A DNA stretch of 64,000 nucleotides from assembly GCF_001707755.1 (NCBI RefSeq), contig NZ_MBDL01000001.1:434001-498000 (forward strand). Direction: 5' to 3'. This document shows positions 28,124 through 39,900 of this stretch, in pieces. Positions within the stretch are counted from its first letter, which is position 1, and every line of letters begins with the position of its first letter. The position numbers and the translations under genes were made by a program. The stretch is from Acinetobacter celticus (GTDB taxonomy: Bacteria > Pseudomonadota > Gammaproteobacteria > Pseudomonadales > Moraxellaceae). The notes under the pieces are model-generated. The model was not told where the DNA came from. It did no database searches and saw only the letters and a list, made by a program, of their open reading frames with translations.

Positions 28124-28696
28124 ATGACCATACAACGTTGCGGCTGGTGCTCCGATGACCCGCTTTATGTGGCCTATCATGACTTTGAATGGGGTCGGCC
28201 CGAATATCGCGAAACGCATTTATTTGAAATGTTGTGTTTAGAAGGTCAACAGGCGGGGCTGTCTTGGATTACCGTATTAAAAAAACGAGAGGCTTATCGG
28301 CAACATTTTTTCCAATATCGCATTGCCGACATTGCAACTCTGGATGATGCAAGCTTGGAGGAAAAATTACAAGATGCCAGCATTATTCGCCATATTGGAA
28401 AATTAAAAGCGATTCGGGACAATGCCATTGCATGGGAAAAATTAAAACAAGAACAGATTGATCCAATGGCTTGGTTATGGTCATTTACCGAAAATCAATC
28501 CATAAATAATGATGTACCCGATTACAAAACCGCACCTGCACAAACGGCAACCAGCCTGCTCATGTCCAAAGCCTTAAAGAAAAAAGGCTTTAAATTTGTT
28601 GGCCCGACCACGTGCTATGCCTTTATGCAGGCCGTAGGGATGGTCAATGATCATGAAAATCACTGTAGTTTTAAACATTGCTCCACCACCTCATAA
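28124..28696 (+). CDS. tag: DNA-3-methyladenine glycosylase I
   Basis: A 190-residue Tag enzyme that excises N3-methyladenine from DNA. It starts MTIQRCGWCSDDPLYVAYHD, with Cys and His of the zinc site near residues 6-19, and has EWGRPEYRETHLFEMLCLEG and QAGLSWITVLKKREAYR, both strongly conserved. The C terminus holds the other zinc ligands (VNDHENHCSFKHC). Length equals E. coli Tag. The alcohol dehydrogenase gene starts 12 bases after it. Confidence 0.95.
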   Translation: MTIQRCGWCSDDPLYVAYHDFEWGRPEYRETHLFEMLCLEGQQAGLSWITVLKKREAYRQHFFQYRIADIATLDDASLEEKLQDASIIRHIGKLKAIRDNAIAWEKLKQEQIDPMAWLWSFTENQSINNDVPDYKTAPAQTATSLLMSKALKKKGFKFVGPTTCYAFMQAVGMVNDHENHCSFKHCSTTS

Positions 28697-28708
28697 AAGG
28701 ATGCTGAA

Positions 28709-29731
28709 ATGAGTGACCATATTTTCCACGCTTACGCTGCCATGCATGCGGGTGAAGCATTACAACCTTACCAATTTGATGCTGGCGAGTTACAGCCTCA
28801 TCAAGTCGAAGTCAAAGTTGAATATTGTGGTTTGTGCCATTCAGATCTTTCTATCATTGATAATGAATGGGAATCTTCAGTTTATCCAGTGGTTGCTGGT
28901 CATGAAATTATTGGCACCATTTTACAGCTTGGTTCAGAAGCCAAAGGTTTAAAAGTCGGGCAACGTGTGGGGATTGGCTGGACAGCAGAAAGTTGTCAGC
29001 ATTGCGACCCGTGTATTTCAGGTCAGCACGTGCAGTGTACAGGTGGCAAGACTGCAACCATCGTCAATCATGCAGGTGGCTTTGCCGATAAAGTTCGTGC
29101 TGGTTGGCAATGGGTGATCCCCTTACCAGACGATTTAGACGCAGCATCAGCAGGGCCATTATTATGTGGTGGCATTACCGTATTTAACCCCATTTTGGCG
29201 CATAAAGTTCAAGCCATTCATCATGTCGGAGTCATTGGCATTGGGGGTTTAGGTCATATTGCTATTAAACTTCTCAAAGCATGGGGCTGTGAAATTACCG
29301 CATTCACATCTAGCCTAGACAAGACGGATGAATTAAAAGCGATGGGGGCCGACCATGTAGTGAATAGCCGTGATTTGGATGCATTAAAAGCACAACGTGG
29401 AAAATTTGACCTGATTTTAAGTACCGTCAATGTCACGCTGAATTGGCAAGCCTACCTTGCAGCTTTGGCCCCAAATGGTACGGTACATATGCTAGGTTTG
29501 GCTTTAGAGCCTATGCAAATTCCAGCAGGTTCACTGATTAGTGGTGCAAAATCGGTGACGGGGTCATCTACAGGTTCACCTGCTGCCCTACGCCAATTAC
29601 TAAAATTTGCAGCGCGAAAAAATATTGCCCCACAAATTGAGTTGTATCCAATGTCACAAATAAATGACGCTATTGCACGCCTACATTCAGGTAAAGCGCG
29701 TTATCGTATTGTGTTAAAAGCGGACTTTTAA
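28709..29731 (+). CDS. Zinc-dependent alcohol dehydrogenase (MDR family)
   Basis: A 340-residue medium-chain dehydrogenase. Catalytic zinc ligands are Cys in [11 protein letters not shown] and His-Glu in VAGHEIIGT; the structural zinc site is [15 protein letters not shown]; the NAD(P) loop is [18 protein letters not shown]. The [11 protein letters not shown] segment is close to the YahK/cinnamyl-alcohol dehydrogenase branch, which mainly reduces aldehydes with NADPH. The physiological substrate is unknown. It is the last gene of the run from mutY, closed by a two-way terminator shared with the convergent MocR gene. Confidence 0.9.
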   Translation: MSDHIFHAYAAMHAGEALQPYQFDAGELQPHQVEVKVEYCGLCHSDLSIIDNEWESSVYPVVAGHEIIGTILQLGSEAKGLKVGQRVGIGWTAESCQHCDPCISGQHVQCTGGKTATIVNHAGGFADKVRAGWQWVIPLPDDLDAASAGPLLCGGITVFNPILAHKVQAIHHVGVIGIGGLGHIAIKLLKAWGCEITAFTSSLDKTDELKAMGADHVVNSRDLDALKAQRGKFDLILSTVNVTLNWQAYLAALAPNGTVHMLGLALEPMQIPAGSLISGAKSVTGSSTGSPAALRQLLKFAARKNIAPQIELYPMSQINDAIARLHSGKARYRIVLKADF

Positions 29732-29734
29732 GCC

Positions 29735-29763
29735 AAAAAGCCTGCTCCTAAGCAGGCTTTTTT
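29735..29763. terminator. Bidirectional terminator between adh and the MocR gene
   Basis: AAAAAGCCTGCT and AGCAGGCTTTTT form 12 pairs around a CCTA loop, with A and T tracts on both sides, so it can stop both converging transcripts. Confidence 0.9.
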
Positions 29764-29792
29764 ATTGCTCATATTACGACAGTGTGGCTTCT

Positions 29793-31244
29793 TTAAGAAC
29801 CAACACTTTCTATTTCAGATGTCAAAATAAGTGTTTTTCGCACCCACATGGCCAACTGCAAAATAGCCTGTTGCACATCTTCTGACAGTTCATGCCCTGC
29901 ATTTAAGCGAATACAATTGTTATAGCGTCGATCTTCCCCAAACAACACGCCAGGTACAATATTAATGCCCTGCGCCAAAGCATGATAATACAAGGCCAAA
30001 CCATCAACCTGTTGTGGAAATTGTAGCCATAACGCATAACTTCCTTGCGGACGATTAATTCGCACATCCACACCATCAAAGGCCTGCGCAATAAACTGTC
30101 GATACTGTTCGACTTGCTGCATCAAGGTTGGTCGCAACTGATTCAAATGTTGTCGATAAGCACGACTATAAATTAAATCCGCTAAACCTAACTGTAGGGG
30201 TGTATTGACAGAAACATTTTGCATCAGCAATTTAGCATGCAAATGTTTCAAGCGCGGTGAGATGCAGAACCACCCTACCCGATAAGCCGAAGACAATGAT
30301 TTAGATACCGATCCGCAATAAATCACATAGCCCTGCTGATCCCAATAGCGAATGGGTAAAGGTCGATCGACACTAAAACTGCATTCGGCATAAATATCAT
30401 CTTCAATTACATAGCATTGATATTTTGCGGCCAACTGAGCGATTTTTTCCTTTTCAAGATGACTTAAACAAAAACCCAATGGATTCTGAAAATTAGCAGT
30501 CAATAGACATGCTTTAGCACCAGAAAATTGCATGGCTTGCTCTAAACGCTCTAAATCGAAGCCTTCCGTATTGGCAGGGATTTCAATGATCTTACGCTTT
30601 AAAAGCGCCAATAATTGCAACTGACCATTATAATTCGGAGTCGGTACAATCACGCTGTCTCCTTCTGCTGTCAGACTTTGGATCATGACGGACAAGGCTG
30701 GCATACAACCATTACTGATATAAATCTGCTCTGGTGCAATATGAAAGCCATCTTCTGCCCAATGCATAGCCAATGCATCTCTAAGTTGCTGATGCCCTTG
30801 ACGATCGCTATATAAAAAATCCTGAGGTTTGCAGTGTTTTAAAGCGCGTTGAATAGATCGACTCAATGCTTTTGCAGGGACTAAATTCGGTGAAAGCTGA
30901 ATAGATCCTAAGTGAACCAATTGACTGTTGATGGCCGCTTCATGGATCTGAATTTGTAATTCTAAATTAGAAACTTCTCTAATATTGGACTGAAAGTCAG
31001 GATGCTCAGGCACACCTATAGGCTGGCTATTAGCTTGAGTTTGCACAAAATAGCCTGACTTGTCTTTGACATAAATCAGACCTTGCGCTTCTAACAATTC
31101 ATAGCAACTTTTTGCGGTATTCAAACTAGTCCCTTGTTGCGTGGCAAATTGACGCAAGGAACTCAGACGTTGCTCTGCATGTATTTCCCCTGCATAAATT
31201 TTTTGCGCAATCTGCTGTGCCAATAACTGATACTGAAAGGCCAT
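29793..31244 (-). CDS. MocR-family (GntR/aminotransferase) transcription regulator
   Basis: A 483-residue fusion. Residues 1-70 are a GntR winged helix (RLSSLRQFATQQGTSLNTAK, then LIYVKDKSGYFV). From about 90 on there is a fold-type I aminotransferase domain with PLP lysine in GSVSKSLSSAYRVGW, NFQNPLGFCLS, and IEDDIYAE as PLP-ring contact. Such proteins usually sense PLP or amino compounds and act on a divergent gene. Two direct copies of TATCTGTACC at its own start (31244-31253 and 31273-31282) look like its operator and sit between it and the divergent lipoprotein gene, so both may be regulated. Effector unknown. Confidence 0.9.
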   Translation of the reverse strand: MAFQYQLLAQQIAQKIYAGEIHAEQRLSSLRQFATQQGTSLNTAKSCYELLEAQGLIYVKDKSGYFVQTQANSQPIGVPEHPDFQSNIREVSNLELQIQIHEAAINSQLVHLGSIQLSPNLVPAKALSRSIQRALKHCKPQDFLYSDRQGHQQLRDALAMHWAEDGFHIAPEQIYISNGCMPALSVMIQSLTAEGDSVIVPTPNYNGQLQLLALLKRKIIEIPANTEGFDLERLEQAMQFSGAKACLLTANFQNPLGFCLSHLEKEKIAQLAAKYQCYVIEDDIYAECSFSVDRPLPIRYWDQQGYVIYCGSVSKSLSSAYRVGWFCISPRLKHLHAKLLMQNVSVNTPLQLGLADLIYSRAYRQHLNQLRPTLMQQVEQYRQFIAQAFDGVDVRINRPQGSYALWLQFPQQVDGLALYYHALAQGINIVPGVLFGEDRRYNNCIRLNAGHELSEDVQQAILQLAMWVRKTLILTSEIESVGS

Positions 31245-31282
31245 ATCTGTACCTATTTTTTAAATTTTGCTGTATCTGTACC
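31244..31282. promoter_or_regulatory. Direct-repeat operator of the MocR regulator
   Basis: TATCTGTACC occurs at 31244-31253 and again at 31273-31282, 29 bases start to start, nearly three helical turns. The first copy touches the regulator's own ATG. MocR regulators commonly bind direct repeats spaced this way, so autoregulation and control of the gene at 31344 are plausible. Confidence 0.6.
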
Positions 31283-31343
31283 CAACAATTTAACAGATCT
31301 AAGCTTGCTCTATGATTTTTTCAATCTACTAGAGGAGCGATTC

Positions 31344-31772
31344 ATGAAAAAAACCACAATCATTTCAGTTATTTTCGGTCTGAGTTTTGGGCTAATAGCC
31401 TGCCAACCACAAAAACCCAATGCCCTCGCACAACAACAAAATACGATTTGTAGCGCTTTAATTGATGGCTTTTTAAAGGCACAAAAATTAACGCATTATC
31501 AGCTTTGGAGTATTCAACCGACTCTTGAGCATAACTCTCATCAGCGCCTATATATTTATCAGGCTCAAACAGCCAATATGGGGGTATTGCCACAACAACA
31601 AAAACTACGCTTTGCCTGCGAGAAAATATCTGCACGTCAGTTTCAGTTGCATTTGTCCGACCCACAACAGGGCAATAGCGTGGCATATCTGAGTATAGAG
31701 CTACCTGAGCCTGCCCAACTAAAAACCATGACCGCATTTCGTTTGCCTCAACCATCAGAAACACAGCCTTAA
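31344..31772 (+). CDS. Small predicted lipoprotein, unknown function
   Basis: 142 residues from the ATG at 31344, which has a strong GAGGAG site ahead; an upstream in-frame start at 31305 would add 13 residues of no signal character. The signal is MKKTTIISVIFGLSFGLIAC, with Cys20 as the lipidation site. The rest is Gln-rich (ALAQQQNTICSALIDGFLKAQ) with a beta-strand-rich second half. I do not recognise a family. It is divergent from the MocR gene and convergent with the START-domain gene. Confidence 0.75.
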   Translation: MKKTTIISVIFGLSFGLIACQPQKPNALAQQQNTICSALIDGFLKAQKLTHYQLWSIQPTLEHNSHQRLYIYQAQTANMGVLPQQQKLRFACEKISARQFQLHLSDPQQGNSVAYLSIELPEPAQLKTMTAFRLPQPSETQP

Positions 31773-31794
31773 CGCTGTGCTTCTAGCCATGCAT

Positions 31795-32451
31795 TTATTT
31801 TAAACTTTCAGGTAAAGACGACACCACAGTGGCTTTGGCTAACTCCGTTTTCATTTTCTGAAGCATTTGATAGGGTTGTTGTTGCACAAACATATTGCTT
31901 ACTGACAAAGGAATAGATCCTTCCGGATTGGCAAAACCAGAAGTCGAAACTTTAACTTTTTGTGGGCCTAATTTTTGAAAAGTCCAATCCCCTTCATAAT
32001 GCGTTAAACGTACATTTTGACTATTCTGTAGATAATTTTTTTTAATGGCTTTATTTTGAATCGTGATGATTCCTTGTGCATCTTTCGTCATTTTCCCTTG
32101 CACCACCAAGTCGCGATCTTTCAGTGGAAATGGAAAATCTAGCACCATATACAGCTGAAACTCCCCTTTTTTATCATCACGAGAAAGCATCTTAACTTGA
32201 GATAAATAAGGCACCCAACTTACGGCATGGTCGATATTTAAAATTAAGGCAACTGCCTGCTCTATCGGGACGTTCAGCGTAGTTTCTGCCTTATACATAA
32301 ACACGGGGTTTTGATTGTCCTGATACGTCCAGACCTTAATATTATTTTTATTAATACTTAGTTTGGCATTTTCTAAAGGTTTGGCACATGCTGCGGTACT
32401 TAAAACCACAGCACATGCCATGAACATGACTTTTTTCATTCCACTTTTCAT
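31795..32451 (-). CDS. Secreted START-domain lipid-binding-like protein
   Basis: 218 residues: signal peptide MKKVMFMACAVVLSTAACA followed by a START/Bet v1-like domain (VPIEQAVALILNIDHAVSWVPYLSQ, then LDFPFPLKDRDLVVQGKM and TSGFANPEGSIP). START proteins bind a hydrophobic ligand in a deep pocket; this one would act in the periplasm or as a lipoprotein (ACA after the hydrophobic stretch). It follows dapB in the same direction by 46 bases and may be cotranscribed. Ligand unknown. Confidence 0.82.
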   Translation of the reverse strand: MKSGMKKVMFMACAVVLSTAACAKPLENAKLSINKNNIKVWTYQDNQNPVFMYKAETTLNVPIEQAVALILNIDHAVSWVPYLSQVKMLSRDDKKGEFQLYMVLDFPFPLKDRDLVVQGKMTKDAQGIITIQNKAIKKNYLQNSQNVRLTHYEGDWTFQKLGPQKVKVSTSGFANPEGSIPLSVSNMFVQQQPYQMLQKMKTELAKATVVSSLPESLK

Positions 32452-32497
32452 CTTATTTTAGTTGTGTTTTATTTTTTATTGCGATGTAAACGATGTT

Positions 32498-33328
<831 letters not shown>

Positions 33329-33530
33329 CTAATGCTGTTTCGAAATTGCTCTTACTATAGCAAAACTCCTGAGTTTGGCTAAGTTTAGTACGCAAAAAAT
33401 CCTGAAAATCTAAGGTCATTTTTAGCAGAACCCATTGGATTGATAAAGCTTGTGGGGCAATACATGGCTTTTTAAAATATTGACTGCATTTCGATGTATC
33501 ATAAGCCGGTTTTTTCTACGATGAATAGGC

Positions 33531-35168
33531 ATGAAAAACTTACTGTTTGCTTGCGCTGCACTGTGCATGTTTTTAGCTTGGATGCTTCCCATTCACTATC
33601 GGCCATGGGCAACTTATACAGGTGAACTGTATGCTTTTTTTGCATTATTTGCTTTAGCCGCTGTCTTTCTAAAAGAAAAGATTCAGTTGCCCAAAATTGC
33701 ACTCCCTTTGGTTGGCGTTGCCCTAATCCCACTGATTCAATTTGCCTTTGGCCAAGTCTATTATTTTAGTATTGCCTTGCTGGGCTTTTTATATGTCTTT
33801 GCCTTTTGGTTGTCGGTTTGCATTGGATTTAGCCTGAGCAAAAGTCCGCACAATAGAGATAAAACCTTTGATTATTTAAGCTATACCTTTTTAGTTGGTG
33901 GCGTCTGTACGGGATTGGTGGCTATTTGCCAATGGCTAAATTTAGATGCTTCACTGACTGCTATTATGATGAATATCAGCGGTTCAACCCGACCCTTTGC
34001 CAATTTTGCACAACCCAATAATATGGGTACCTTCTTGCTTATGGCCTTAATGGCCTGCCTCTATTTATATGAGAAAAAAGCGCTCGCGACCAAATGGTTG
34101 GTTGTTGCGACTCTTCCTATTTTAATAGGCGTTGCGCTGAGCCAATCACGGACTTCATGGGTGGCATGTCTGTGTATTTTCCTCTATTTATCTTATCAGC
34201 AATACCGCCATTTTATTCGTTTGCCATGGCGATATAACTGGGTTTGGTTATTGAGTTTTATTGGACTTATTTTTTGCCTGCCAGAAATTAGCCAATGGAT
34301 TGCGCAATCTTCTAGCTTACAAATCATTGAAAGCCGTGAACTGGCAGAGCGTGCTGGAGGTGATATGTCACGTTTAGCCATCTGGCAACAAATGGCTCAT
34401 GCGGTCATGGCACAACCTTGGTTGGGTTATGGTTGGTATCAAACCAGCAGTGCTTTCGTGAGTATTTCAGATACCGTTCAAGGGCCTGTTTGGATTCGTA
34501 GCGCACATAATTTTATTTTAGATTTTTTACTGTGGAATGGTGCTTTCATTGCGGTGCCTTTCTTTGTCTATATTGCCTATTGGCTCTATCAGCTACAAAA
34601 ACATGCCCATTCAGTTGCCTCAATCATTGGCCTATTGATGGTCGGAATCTTTCTCGTCCATACGATGCTAGAGTTTCCACAGAACTACGCCTATTTTCTT
34701 CTACCTATTGGCTTTCTTTTGGGTAGCATTCAAGCCCAAAAATCAGATACGGCTGTTTTTACCCTTCCCCCTATTTTTATGCGGATTGTTTTTGCAATTG
34801 GGGTGATCTTAATAGCGGTGATTTATCGTGATTATGATGTATTGGTGCCTCGACTGAGTCAAACGATGCGTTATGAATATACGCCAGAAAAAATTACCCG
34901 CCACGATCAAATTTATCTGTTGAGCGAGTTTGAACATCGTATCGATATGATTCAACAAAATCCTTATCAGAAAATGTCCAAAGCCGAATTAGATGACGTC
35001 GAAAAATTGGTGCGGAGTTATCCAACCAAATATCATTTAATTAAGTATGCCAAAATGCTGGCCTACAATGGCGATGAAAATGAAGCCAAACATCAATTGT
35101 CTCGTTTAGAAAAAATTCACAAGCAACAACTGAGCTATCAGGATTTAATCAAAGACATGCCACAATAA
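33531..35168 (+). CDS. pglL: O-oligosaccharyltransferase, PglL/O-antigen ligase (Wzy_C) family
   Basis: A 545-residue polytopic inner-membrane protein. The first 90 residues contain several helices, then STRPFANFAQPNNMGTFLL (about 165), which is the PglL_A signature. A large periplasmic loop carries GDMSRLAIWQQMAHA, WLGYGWYQTSS and RSAHNFILDFLLWNG; the His of SAHN is the residue essential in PglL/WaaL ligases. A soluble C-terminal helical tail covers about 430-545. It transfers Und-PP-linked glycan en bloc to serines of periplasmic proteins. In Acinetobacter the donor is the K unit, so the diNAcBac-primed unit made at 1-18506 is the expected substrate. A lipid A ligase role is a less likely alternative. 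Confidence 0.88.
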   Translation: MKNLLFACAALCMFLAWMLPIHYRPWATYTGELYAFFALFALAAVFLKEKIQLPKIALPLVGVALIPLIQFAFGQVYYFSIALLGFLYVFAFWLSVCIGFSLSKSPHNRDKTFDYLSYTFLVGGVCTGLVAICQWLNLDASLTAIMMNISGSTRPFANFAQPNNMGTFLLMALMACLYLYEKKALATKWLVVATLPILIGVALSQSRTSWVACLCIFLYLSYQQYRHFIRLPWRYNWVWLLSFIGLIFCLPEISQWIAQSSSLQIIESRELAERAGGDMSRLAIWQQMAHAVMAQPWLGYGWYQTSSAFVSISDTVQGPVWIRSAHNFILDFLLWNGAFIAVPFFVYIAYWLYQLQKHAHSVASIIGLLMVGIFLVHTMLEFPQNYAYFLLPIGFLLGSIQAQKSDTAVFTLPPIFMRIVFAIGVILIAVIYRDYDVLVPRLSQTMRYEYTPEKITRHDQIYLLSEFEHRIDMIQQNPYQKMSKAELDDVEKLVRSYPTKYHLIKYAKMLAYNGDENEAKHQLSRLEKIHKQQLSYQDLIKDMPQ

Positions 35169-35176
35169 TCGACAAT

Positions 35177-35208
35177 AAAAAAAAGCCTGCATATGCAGGC
35201 TTTTTTTT
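35177..35208. terminator. Bidirectional terminator between pglL and dnaJ
   Basis: A perfect palindrome GCCTGCATATGCAGGC (35185-35200) flanked by eight A and eight T. It serves both converging genes. The GCCTGC/GCAGGC stem is the same as in the terminator at 29735. Confidence 0.92.
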
Positions 35209-35224
35209 ATAGAAGGGAAATGAC

Positions 35225-36343
35225 TTAATCAAATAAACCGAAAAATGATTTCTTCTTTGGAGAAGATTTACTGTCTTCACCATCCATCGTTTCTTGCAAT
35301 TCTTTGAGTAATTCACGTTGACGTGCAGTCAAATTTACAGGCGTTTCAATCACAATACGGCACAGTAAGTCACCTTGCATACTGGTACGCACGGGTTTTA
35401 CCCCTTTGCCACGCAAACGGAACATTTTGCCGGTTTGTGTGCCTTCAGGAATTTTAAGACTTACACGACCTTCAAGTGTTGGAATTTCAATTTCTTTGCC
35501 CAAAGCCGCATCGGCAATGCTCACTGGGACATCCATATATAAATCTGCACCATCACGCTGGAAGATTTCATGCTCACGCACAACCACTTCGACGTATAGA
35601 TCGCCTGGTTGACCACCACGAATCGCTTCACCTTTACCACTTAAACGAACGCGGTCGCCATTATCCACACCCGCTGGAATGGTGACTTCAAGGGTCTGCT
35701 GACGGTTTGAAACACCAGAACCATGACATTTGCCACATGGGTTCTTAATGATTTTGCCTTGACCACGACAGGTGCTACAAGTTTGCTGTACAGAGAAGAA
35801 ACCTTGTTGCATACGCACTTGACCTGCGCCATGACAGGTTTTACAGGTTTCCACATCTTTCGGGTTTTTAGACCCTTGGCCATCACATGCATCACACGGT
35901 GCAGGTGCTGTAAACGTAATGGTTTTTTTAACGCCTCGGACTGCTTCTTCTAGCGTCAGTTCCATAACATAACGTAAATCGGAACCGCTACGCGCACGTT
36001 GTTGACCACCACGACCGCCACCGCCAAATGCGCCACCAAAAATATCGCCAAACTGGCTAAAAATATCTTCTGCGCTGAAGCCGCCAAAACCGCCACCTGC
36101 ACCACCGCCCATACCGCCTTCAAATGCTTGATGGCCCATACGGTCGTACATGCTACGTTTTTCGCTGTCAGAAAGAATTTCATAAGCTTCGGCAGCTTCT
36201 TTGAATTTTTCTTCAGCTTCAGGATTGTCCGGATTCCGGTCTGGGTGATACTTCATCGCCAACTTACGGTAGGCTTTTTTAATTTCATCATCACTAGCGG
36301 TTTTAGCGACGCTCAAAACCTCATAATAATCACGTTTAGCCAT
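35225..36343 (-). CDS. dnaJ: Chaperone DnaJ
   Basis: A 372-residue type I J-protein with all four parts: J domain with the HPD tripeptide ([17 protein letters not shown]), a Gly/Phe-rich stretch ([14 protein letters not shown], about 75-110), four CxxCxGxG zinc repeats ([32 protein letters not shown]) and the client-binding C-terminal domains. It stimulates DnaK ATPase and delivers unfolded clients. dnaK is not in this window, so dnaJ stands alone here. Confidence 0.97.
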   Translation of the reverse strand: MAKRDYYEVLSVAKTASDDEIKKAYRKLAMKYHPDRNPDNPEAEEKFKEAAEAYEILSDSEKRSMYDRMGHQAFEGGMGGGAGGGFGGFSAEDIFSQFGDIFGGAFGGGGRGGQQRARSGSDLRYVMELTLEEAVRGVKKTITFTAPAPCDACDGQGSKNPKDVETCKTCHGAGQVRMQQGFFSVQQTCSTCRGQGKIIKNPCGKCHGSGVSNRQQTLEVTIPAGVDNGDRVRLSGKGEAIRGGQPGDLYVEVVVREHEIFQRDGADLYMDVPVSIADAALGKEIEIPTLEGRVSLKIPEGTQTGKMFRLRGKGVKPVRTSMQGDLLCRIVIETPVNLTARQRELLKELQETMDGEDSKSSPKKKSFFGLFD

Positions 36344-36447
36344 GTCAGGCGATGCTCCTCACAGAATTTGTTTAATAATTAACTGTGGAGTGAAATTGGG
36401 GTTAAACCCAGTTTTACAAGGGGAATACTCAAAAAAAGTGAGTAGAA

Positions 36448-36825
36448 TTAAAAAACCGCTTTATTTTTAAAAAATTTAGTGATGCCTTTAATCCAAGTAT
36501 TGAGTAAATATAAGAAGGCGATACAAGAAAAAATCACACCTGCAACCGTACAACTAGTCACCCATAAATAGGTGTCCCAATAGTAGAAAAATAAAGGAAT
36601 AAACCAAAGTGCTGCAAAGCAAGCCAAAATACTGTAGATCACAATGGCGCGCATGACCCAAAAGGCTTGAGCCTGCATCCAGACTTCTGTCGAATCGATC
36701 TGACTCACTTTACGGGCAAACCAGTAGGCAAATACGCCACTGATGACTGTAAACAGCGCAAGAAACATGAAGACATAAGAAATCGCAATATAGCGGCGAT
36801 ACTTGATAAGGTTATCTGTCGTCAT
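36448..36825 (-). CDS. Small membrane protein of unknown function
   Basis: A 125-residue protein with three clear membrane helices (ISYVFMFLALFTVISGVFAY at 15-34; AIVIYSILACFAALWFIPLF near 60-79; VTSCTVAGVIFSCIAFLYLL near 89-108) and a basic C-terminal tail (KGITKFFKNKA). No motif I recognise beyond a general DUF4870-like look, which is a guess. It lies 104 bases downstream of dnaJ in the same direction. Confidence 0.7.
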   Translation of the reverse strand: MTTDNLIKYRRYIAISYVFMFLALFTVISGVFAYWFARKVSQIDSTEVWMQAQAFWVMRAIVIYSILACFAALWFIPLFFYYWDTYLWVTSCTVAGVIFSCIAFLYLLNTWIKGITKFFKNKAVF

Positions 36826-36958
36826 GTCTTATTTAACCCCATACACTGCTCCAAAATGACTAAATGTCTGCAGTGACTTGCTTATTAAAATTATCAATCA
36901 AGATCAGGTGCTACTATATTAAAAAAAATAATATTTCGCACCCGATATTATGACACTT

Positions 36959-39900
36959 TTATGCATTCTGTTGATTTTTTTTCACCTTAAACCACTGTGC
37001 ATATAAAGCGGGTAAGAAAAAGAGTGTCAACAAGGTCGCAATAATCAGTCCACCCATAATCGCAACGGCCATCGGGCCAAAGAAAATACTGCGTGACAGT
37101 GGAATCATGGCCAGCACGGCAGCCAATGCCGTCAAAATAATAGGACGGAAACGACGTACGGTGGCATCTAAAATGGCATCCCACTGATTCTGCCCTGCGG
37201 CAATATCTTGCTCAATCTGATCAATCAAAATGAGCGAATTACGCATAATCATGCCAGACAGCGCAATGGTGCCTAACATGGCCACAAAACCAAAAGGTTT
37301 ATTAAATAACAGTAGGAATAAAACCACCCCTATGAGACCTAAAGGTGCGGTTAAAAATACAATAAATGAGCGAGAAATACTTTTCAGTTGAATCATCAAC
37401 AAAGTAAAGACCACAGCCAAAAATAAAGGCATGCCTGCATTGACTGAACCTTGGCCTTTGGCAGATTCCTCTACCGTGCCTCCAACTTCAACCAAATAAC
37501 CATTGGGAAGCTGGGCACGCAATTGCGCAACTTTTTCAGCTAACTCCCCCACGACACTTGCAGGTTGTAAATGCGTACGAATATCTGCGCGAACAGTAAT
37601 GGTTGGCAAACGGTTACGATGCCAAATCAAGCCATCTTCAAATTTATAATGAATGGTGGCAATCTGTGCCAAAGGCAATGTGCCCCCATTGGCTGTGGGC
37701 ACCGATAAACTGGCTAAAGATTCCACATCAAAGCGCTCTGCCTGATCACCACGCAGGCGTACATCTATCAACTCGCGCTTTTCACGGTATTGATTAATCG
37801 TCGCCCCAGTAATTGAACTACTCAGGAAATTGGCTAAATCTTGTGAGCTGACACCCATTTGACGAGCACGGTCTTGGTCAATATCCAGTGAAATAATTTT
37901 GCTCGGTTCGCCCCAATCTAAATGAACATTGGTGGTATTTGGGTTTTCACTGAGCAACTTAGCCACCTGCTGCGCCTGTTGGCGTACGATGGCCACGTCT
38001 TCACCAGAGACTCGATATTGCAATGGATAACCAACTGGTGGGCCATTTTCCAATAGCGAAACCCGCGTACGCACTTGAGGCAATAACTGACGAATTTGCT
38101 GATCGAGCGATTGACGAATCTCATCGCGATCATCTAAAGATGAAGCCAAAACCACGAACTGAGCAAAACTGGCTTGTGGCATCTGCTGGTCAAGCGGCAA
38201 ATAAAAACGTGGGGTGCCCGTACCGACATAAGCCACATAGTTATCAATGCCTTTTTGCTTAGACAGGAACTGTTCCACTTTTTTCACGGCATTTTCAGTG
38301 GCAGTCAGTGAAGCGCCTTCTTCTAATTTTAAATCAATCAAAATTTCTGCACGGTTAGACGGTGGGAAAAATTGTTGAGGCACCAGTTTAAACATGGCCA
38401 CAGACAGTACAAACACCCCCACAGTAATGGCAATTACAGTTTTACGATAGCTCAGACACCAATTTACGACTTTACGGAAGCTTTGATAAAATTTGGTTTG
38501 ATAAGGGTCAAAATGCTCTCCGACAGCATGCATTACGGGCTGAGGTTCAGGTTGTTTGCGCAATCGTGCAATCAGGCGCTGATACCACGGCGCTTTCTGC
38601 GGAGCATGGTTAAAATCGGGTAATAATTTATCGCCCAAATAAGGCACAAAAAGTACCGCAGCCACCCAAGACACCATTAAAGCAATGGTCACCACTTGGA
38701 AAATAGAACGTGTGTACTCGCCAGTACTTGAGGCTGCCGTCGCAATCGGTAAAAATCCAGCTGCGGTAATTAATGTTCCTGTCAGCATTGGAAATGCGGT
38801 ACTGGTCCACGCATAGCCCGCCGCTTTCATCCGGCTGTAGCCCTGCTCCATTTTAATCGCCATCATTTCGACAGCAATAATGGCATCATCGACCAATAAA
38901 CCGAGCGCTAAAATTAAGGCACCCAAAGAAATTTTATGTAGCCCAACATCAAATAAATTCATGCCCGCAAAAGTCATGGCCAGTACCAATGGGATAGACA
39001 ATGCCACCACCAAGCCAGTTCTAAAACCTAAAGAAAAGAAACTGACCAAAAGTACAATAATGACCGCTTCAGCAAGTACTTTAATAAATTCATGAATACT
39101 GCGTTGCACCGCCACAGGCTGATCGGAGACTTTTTTAAGTTCCATGCCCAAAGGTAACGTTTTCTGTAAATTTTGAAATTCTGTTTCTAAATTTTTACCT
39201 AAGGCAATAATGTCACCGCCTTTACGCATAGAGACGGCCAAACCGATGCCGTTTTCGCCCATAAAGCGCATACGCGGTTGCGCAGGTTCGCTAAAACCAC
39301 GGTAAACCTCAGCAACATCGCCTAGTTGGATGGTTTTGTCGCCCACCAGCAAAGGCATTTTTTTCAAATCATCAATATTTTGTAAAGCACCGCTGACCCG
39401 AAGTTGAATACGGTCTGAACCTGTTTCAAAAAATCCTGCATTGTTAATGCTATTCTGTTTAGAGAGCGCTTCTTGAATTGCGGTAACAGGTACACCCAAT
39501 TGCACCGCTTTGGTATTTGAAATTTCAATCCAAATTTTTTGATCTTGCAAACCCACTAAATTGACTTTACTGACATCTTTGACACGTTGTAGTTGTAATT
39601 GTAAGCGGTCTGCATATTCTTTCAGGGTGGCGTAATCGAAATCATTGCCTGTCAGGACATAAATATTACCAAAAGTATCGCCAAATTCATCATTAAAAAA
39701 GGGCCCCTGAACCCCAGCAGGTAACTGAGTTTTAATGTCACCAACTTTTTTACGTACCTGATACCAAACATCGGGTATTTGCGCTGATTTCAGCGAATCT
39801 TTGGCCATGTACATCACCATAGATTCACCCGGACGCGAATACGCCATGATTTTATCGTACGTGCCTGTACTCATCAGCTCTTTTTCAATTTTATCGGTCA

